A stretch of 18,928 nt of DNA from Bacteroidota bacterium (lineage in GTDB: Bacteria > Bacteroidota > Bacteroidia > Bacteroidales > VadinHA17). A program made the position numbers and the translations under genes. The notes beneath the pieces are model-generated. The model was not told the origin of the DNA. It did no database searches and saw only the letters and a program-made list of their open reading frames with translations. Each line of letters starts with the position of its first letter. Position 1 is the first letter of the stretch. Positions 15,667 to 18,928 of the stretch are shown one piece after another. Location: contig DUOU01000012.1 of the NCBI GenBank assembly GCA_012838685.1, forward strand, positions 1-18,928, given 5' to 3'.

Positions 15667-17781
15667 GTGAAACCTAGCCGAAGTTTTCTCGACAACGATA
15701 TTACTTATCTTCCCGGAGTGGGCCCCAAAAGAGCCGAATTGCTGGCCAAAGAACTAAACATAACAACGTTCAGGGATTTACTATATTTTTTTCCTTATAA
15801 ATATATCGACAAAACAAAATTTTACTCCATATCCGAACTCTCTCCCGAACTGCCTTATATCCAAATTAAGGGCACTATACGGAGTTACTTTTTTGAAGGC
15901 CAAGGAACAAGAAAAAGACTTAACGCTGTTTTTACCGATGAAACAGGCTCAATCAGGTTAGTGTGGTTCAAAGGTACAAAATGGATTTCCGGCAACTATC
16001 CGACAGGACAAGAATATACCATTTTCGGCAAACCATCGCTTTTCAACGGCATCTTGAACATAGTACATCCCGAGGTTGAAGCCACTTCCAAACAAACAGA
16101 AAAATTCGGCTCAACATTGCAAGGACAATACAGTTCAACCGAAAAACTTAAGAATCATTTCATAACATCAAAGGTTATCTTGAAGATGATAAGCAACCTC
16201 CTTCAACACCCCGAGTTCAATGTTCAGGAGACGTTGCCCAACTACCTGATATCCAAATATAATCTTCTTTCCCTAAGAGAGGCGTTGAAAGCAATCCATT
16301 TCCCGCTCAACAATTCCGAACTGGAGAGAGCGGTATATCGGCTAAAGTTTGAGGAGCTCTTTTATATCCAACTTAATCTTATCAAGTTCAAACAAAACCG
16401 CTCAATCAAATACAAGGGGCTGAATTTCGGTACAGTTGGAGATAATTTTAACTATTTCTATTACAATAATCTCCCATTTCCTCTCACCGATGCCCAAAAA
16501 AGGGTACTTAAAGAGATACGCAGGGATCTTGGATCGGGCAAGCAGATGAACCGACTATTACAAGGCGATGTTGGCAGCGGAAAAACCGTTGTCGCCTTGA
16601 TGAGCATGCTGATAGCGATGGACAACGGATATCAGGCCTGCCTTATGGCTCCGACCGAGATCCTGGCCAACCAACATTACAACACGATAACAAAAATGCT
16701 GTCAGGTATGGCGGTAAAGGTAAAACTGCTGACCGGATCGTCAAAAAGGAGCTTAAGAAAAGAGATAGAAGAATCGTTATCGGATTCCACGCTGAATATT
16801 CTCATAGGAACACATGCTCTGTTGGAAGATAATATTGTTTTCAACAATCTGGGGTTGGTCATAATTGATGAACAGCACCGTTTTGGGGTTGAACAGAGGG
16901 CAAAATTGTGGCGCAAGAACCTTTCACCACCTCACGTATTGGTCATGACAGCGACCCCCATACCCAGAACCCTGGCGATGACCCTTTACGGCGATCTGGA
17001 CGTATCGGTACTTGACGAGATGCCCCCGGGCAGAAAACCGATAAAAACAATCCACTACTTCGATTCCAAGATGAACCTGGTATTCGGATTTTTGAGGGAG
17101 CAGATTGAGATGGGGCGGCAAATTTATGTTGTTTACCCTCTTATCAAAGAGTCGGAGAAGATGGACTATAAAGATTTGGAGGATGGATATGATACTTTTG
17201 TACGTCATTTCCCACATCCAAAATACTGTATAAGCATTGTTCACGGACAGATGCCCTCCTCTCTTAAGGATGAATCGATGCGACTGTTTGAAAGTGGACA
17301 GGCCCAGATACTTATCTCAACAACTGTTATTGAAGTAGGTGTAGATATCCCCAACGCATCTGTAATAGTCATTGAAAGCGCTGAACGTTTTGGATTGTCG
17401 CAGTTACATCAGCTAAGGGGAAGAGTGGGACGTGGCGCCGACCAATCCTATTGCATACTTGTAACCTCCGTCAAACTTTCAAAAGAGGCCCGGGAAAGAA
17501 TAGATATAATGGTAGAGACAACCGATGGTTTCAGAATTGCCGAAACAGATCTGCGAATGAGAGGTCCGGGCGACATAGAGGGCACCATGCAAAGCGGTAT
17601 TCCCTTCGACCTTAAAATTTCAGATCTGGGCAGAGATGGACAGATCATTGAATATGTCAGGAATATCGCCGAAGAGATAATAAACGACGACCCTCTTCTG
17701 GATAAGGAGAAAAACCTTACCTTGTCGATCAATCTCAAAAGACTATTCGCCAAGCGCAGATCCCTGAGGAATATCAGTTAA
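15667..17781 (+). CDS. recG: ATP-dependent DNA helicase RecG
   Basis: RecG remodels stalled replication forks and branch-migrates Holliday junctions. An N-terminal LPGVGPKRAELL helix-hairpin motif precedes the wedge/OB domain (QIKGTIRSYFFEG, AVFTDETGSIRLVWFKG). The helicase core has Walker A GDVGSGKT at 300-307, MAPTEILANQHY, IGTHALL, DEQH at 401-404, TATPIPRTLA at about 428-437, STTVIEVGVDIPNA and QLHQLRGRVGRG at 579-590. No in-frame ATG exists upstream of the conserved region: after a stop at 15616 the only options are TTG at 15646 (711 residues) and GTG at 15667 (704). I chose GTG because of the family length and the candidate promoter. It is followed after 15 bases by rseC. Confidence 0.96.
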   Translation: MKPSRSFLDNDITYLPGVGPKRAELLAKELNITTFRDLLYFFPYKYIDKTKFYSISELSPELPYIQIKGTIRSYFFEGQGTRKRLNAVFTDETGSIRLVWFKGTKWISGNYPTGQEYTIFGKPSLFNGILNIVHPEVEATSKQTEKFGSTLQGQYSSTEKLKNHFITSKVILKMISNLLQHPEFNVQETLPNYLISKYNLLSLREALKAIHFPLNNSELERAVYRLKFEELFYIQLNLIKFKQNRSIKYKGLNFGTVGDNFNYFYYNNLPFPLTDAQKRVLKEIRRDLGSGKQMNRLLQGDVGSGKTVVALMSMLIAMDNGYQACLMAPTEILANQHYNTITKMLSGMAVKVKLLTGSSKRSLRKEIEESLSDSTLNILIGTHALLEDNIVFNNLGLVIIDEQHRFGVEQRAKLWRKNLSPPHVLVMTATPIPRTLAMTLYGDLDVSVLDEMPPGRKPIKTIHYFDSKMNLVFGFLREQIEMGRQIYVVYPLIKESEKMDYKDLEDGYDTFVRHFPHPKYCISIVHGQMPSSLKDESMRLFESGQAQILISTTVIEVGVDIPNASVIVIESAERFGLSQLHQLRGRVGRGADQSYCILVTSVKLSKEARERIDIMVETTDGFRIAETDLRMRGPGDIEGTMQSGIPFDLKISDLGRDGQIIEYVRNIAEEIINDDPLLDKEKNLTLSINLKRLFAKRRSLRNIS

Positions 17782-17796
17782 TGTAAAATTCAGGAA

Positions 17797-18204
17797 ATGG
17801 ACAAATATATTGAGCACGAAGGAACTGTAACGAATAAAACCGACCATTCCGTTACAGTCACCATAACAACCGTTTCGGCGTGCGCCAATTGCCGGGAGAA
17901 AGGGGCATGTACCATGGCCGATAAAAAGGATAAAACAGTGGAGATAAAGGGCAATTATAACGTAAAAAAGGGCGATCAGGTAACTGTTTTGATGCGACAA
18001 GAAATGGGATTGCCCGCACTGTTTATAGGTTATCTCTTACCTATGATATTGGTAATAGTTTCATTAGTTGTAATGATTTCATTATCAGTCAATGAAGCCA
18101 TATCCGGATTAATATCAATTTCAATTTTGTTGCCTTATTATATAATACTCCGCATTTTTAGGAAACAAATAGATAAAAAATTTACCTTTGCGTTAAAATC
18201 TTAA
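17797..18204 (+). CDS. RseC/MucC-like SoxR-reducing family membrane protein
   Basis: The 135-residue protein has an N-terminal cytosolic part with Cys29, Cys32 and Cys38 (CANCREKGAC), then two membrane segments at about 72-96 and 101-121. This fits the RseC/MucC family (PF04246). In Proteobacteria, RseC takes part in reduction of SoxR together with the Rnf-like Rsx complex. Here it stands directly before rnfB, with 5 bases between them, an order common in Bacteroidota, and a role in maturing or tuning the Rnf complex is the likely reading (inference). It follows recG by 15 bases, so recG transcripts may run into it. Confidence 0.88.
   Translation: MDKYIEHEGTVTNKTDHSVTVTITTVSACANCREKGACTMADKKDKTVEIKGNYNVKKGDQVTVLMRQEMGLPALFIGYLLPMILVIVSLVVMISLSVNEAISGLISISILLPYYIILRIFRKQIDKKFTFALKS
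18183..18190 (+). promoter_or_regulatory. Candidate internal promoter for the rnf operon
   Basis: TACCTTTG is a full match to TAnnTTTG. It lies within the last codons of the rseC-like gene, 19 bases before the rnfB ATG at 18210. A TTTTTA stretch at 18155-18160 is a loosely spaced -33 candidate (22 bases). It would let rnfB and following genes be expressed apart from recG and rseC. Confidence 0.4.
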
Positions 18205-18209
18205 AAAAC

Positions 18210-18928
18210 ATGAGCAGTACGGTTATTATTACAGTCTTGACACTGTTTGTTCTTGCCTCCGGTTCAGCGATCATTCTCTATTTTATATCACAAAAGTTCG
18301 CGGTTTTTGAGGACGCAAGAATCGATCAGGTAATGGAAGTTTTGCCTGGCGCCAACTGTGGTGGATGCGGATTTGCCGGTTGTAGAAACTTCGCGGAATC
18401 GATGGTAGTCGCGGAAAGTCTTGATGGCTTGAATTGTCCGGCAGGTGGCCCCGATGTCATGACCAATATCGCATCGATCTTGGGCAAGGAGGTGTCGGAG
18501 ACAATGCCTTTAACCGCTGTTCTCAAATGCAACGGAACTCCCGAACACAGGAAAAAAACCTCAATATATGAGGGGGTAAGGATGTGCCGTATCCAACATG
18601 ATCTATATTCAGGGGATACCGACTGTTCTTACGGTTGTATCGGTATGGGTGATTGCGTTGTTGCCTGTAAATTTGATGCTCTCGCGATGGACACTGTTAC
18701 CAATCTTCCCGTGGTAGATGAAGACAATTGTGTCGCTTGTGGAGCTTGTGTCAGGGAGTGTCCAAGAAACCTTTTAGAACTCCACAAAAAAGCCCCAAAA
18801 TACAGGAAAATCTATGTTGCCTGTTCAAACTGCGATAAAGGAGGCCCTGCTAAAAGAGCATGCGCTGTTGCTTGTATCGGTTGCGGAAAATGCGTTAAGG
18901 TGTGTAAGTACGAAGCCATTACAATGGA
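18210..18928 (+). CDS. rnfB: Rnf electron transport complex subunit B, partial
   Basis: The frame is open from the ATG at 18210 to the right edge (239 codons). RnfB is the iron-sulfur subunit of the ion-pumping ferredoxin:NAD+ oxidoreductase at the inner membrane, and takes electrons from reduced ferredoxin. One N-terminal membrane helix (about 4-26) anchors it. The Fe-S domain has Cys50, Cys53, Cys58 and Cys76 in GANCGGCGFAGC then NCPAGG. Several further clusters follow: CSYGCIGMGDCVVAC, CVACGACVRECP and CIGCGKCVKVC, with extra Cys in VACSNCDKGG. The C-terminus and the other rnf genes (usually C, D, G, E, A) should lie to the right. Confidence 0.95.
   Translation, partial: MSSTVIITVLTLFVLASGSAIILYFISQKFAVFEDARIDQVMEVLPGANCGGCGFAGCRNFAESMVVAESLDGLNCPAGGPDVMTNIASILGKEVSETMPLTAVLKCNGTPEHRKKTSIYEGVRMCRIQHDLYSGDTDCSYGCIGMGDCVVACKFDALAMDTVTNLPVVDEDNCVACGACVRECPRNLLELHKKAPKYRKIYVACSNCDKGGPAKRACAVACIGCGKCVKVCKYEAITM

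Noticed and set aside
1..18928. A new multi-gene defence or biosynthetic system
   Set aside because: Every substantial coding region fits a known family, most of them housekeeping, and no cluster of unknown genes, toxin-antitoxin pair or repeat array is present.

Overview
The window looks like a chromosomal stretch from an anaerobic member of the Bacteroidota, most likely Bacteroidales. The grounds are: an RpoD of the short Bacteroides type with no region 1.1, a Rho factor with a long disordered insert, promoter elements of the TAnnTTTG type, almost no Shine-Dalgarno sequences, a pRiA4b-ORF3-like gene next to miaA, and a pyruvate:ferredoxin oxidoreductase together with an Rnf complex. I cannot name a genus. 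No phage, transposon, CRISPR array, tRNA or rRNA is visible.

Layout. 1-2289 (minus): the first two genes of a tripartite efflux operon, a TolC-type outer membrane protein followed by a lipoprotein membrane-fusion protein that runs off the left edge. 2290-2651: a divergent promoter region. 2652-5261 (plus): a LuxC-type acyl-CoA reductase, an acidic pRiA4b-ORF3-like protein, and miaA. 5284-6807 (minus): rpoD followed by rpe, convergent with miaA. 6808-7150: a 343-base divergent region that carries a good promoter and a structured leader for rho. 7151-9085 (plus): rho. 9206-12760 (plus): nifJ, closed by a strong intrinsic terminator. 12879-13919 (plus): ruvX and def. 14011-15597 (minus): a methyltransferase gene followed by a LolD/MacB-type ABC ATPase gene. 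15667-18928 (plus): recG, rseC and the start of rnfB, which runs off the right edge.

How the genes work together. NifJ oxidises pyruvate to acetyl-CoA and reduces ferredoxin. The Rnf complex, which starts at the right edge, re-oxidises ferredoxin with NAD+ and pumps ions, so both ends of an anaerobic energy route lie here. Core information processing is well represented: the primary sigma factor and the termination factor are divergent neighbours, and RecG, RuvX, MiaA and peptide deformylase are also present.

I see no clearly new multi-gene system. The most interesting signals are small-scale: mutually exclusive hairpins in the rho leader, the long Rho insert, overlapping divergent promoters at recG with no ATG start available, two end-to-end hairpins in the last codons of ruvX, and a possible internal promoter for the rnf genes inside rseC.
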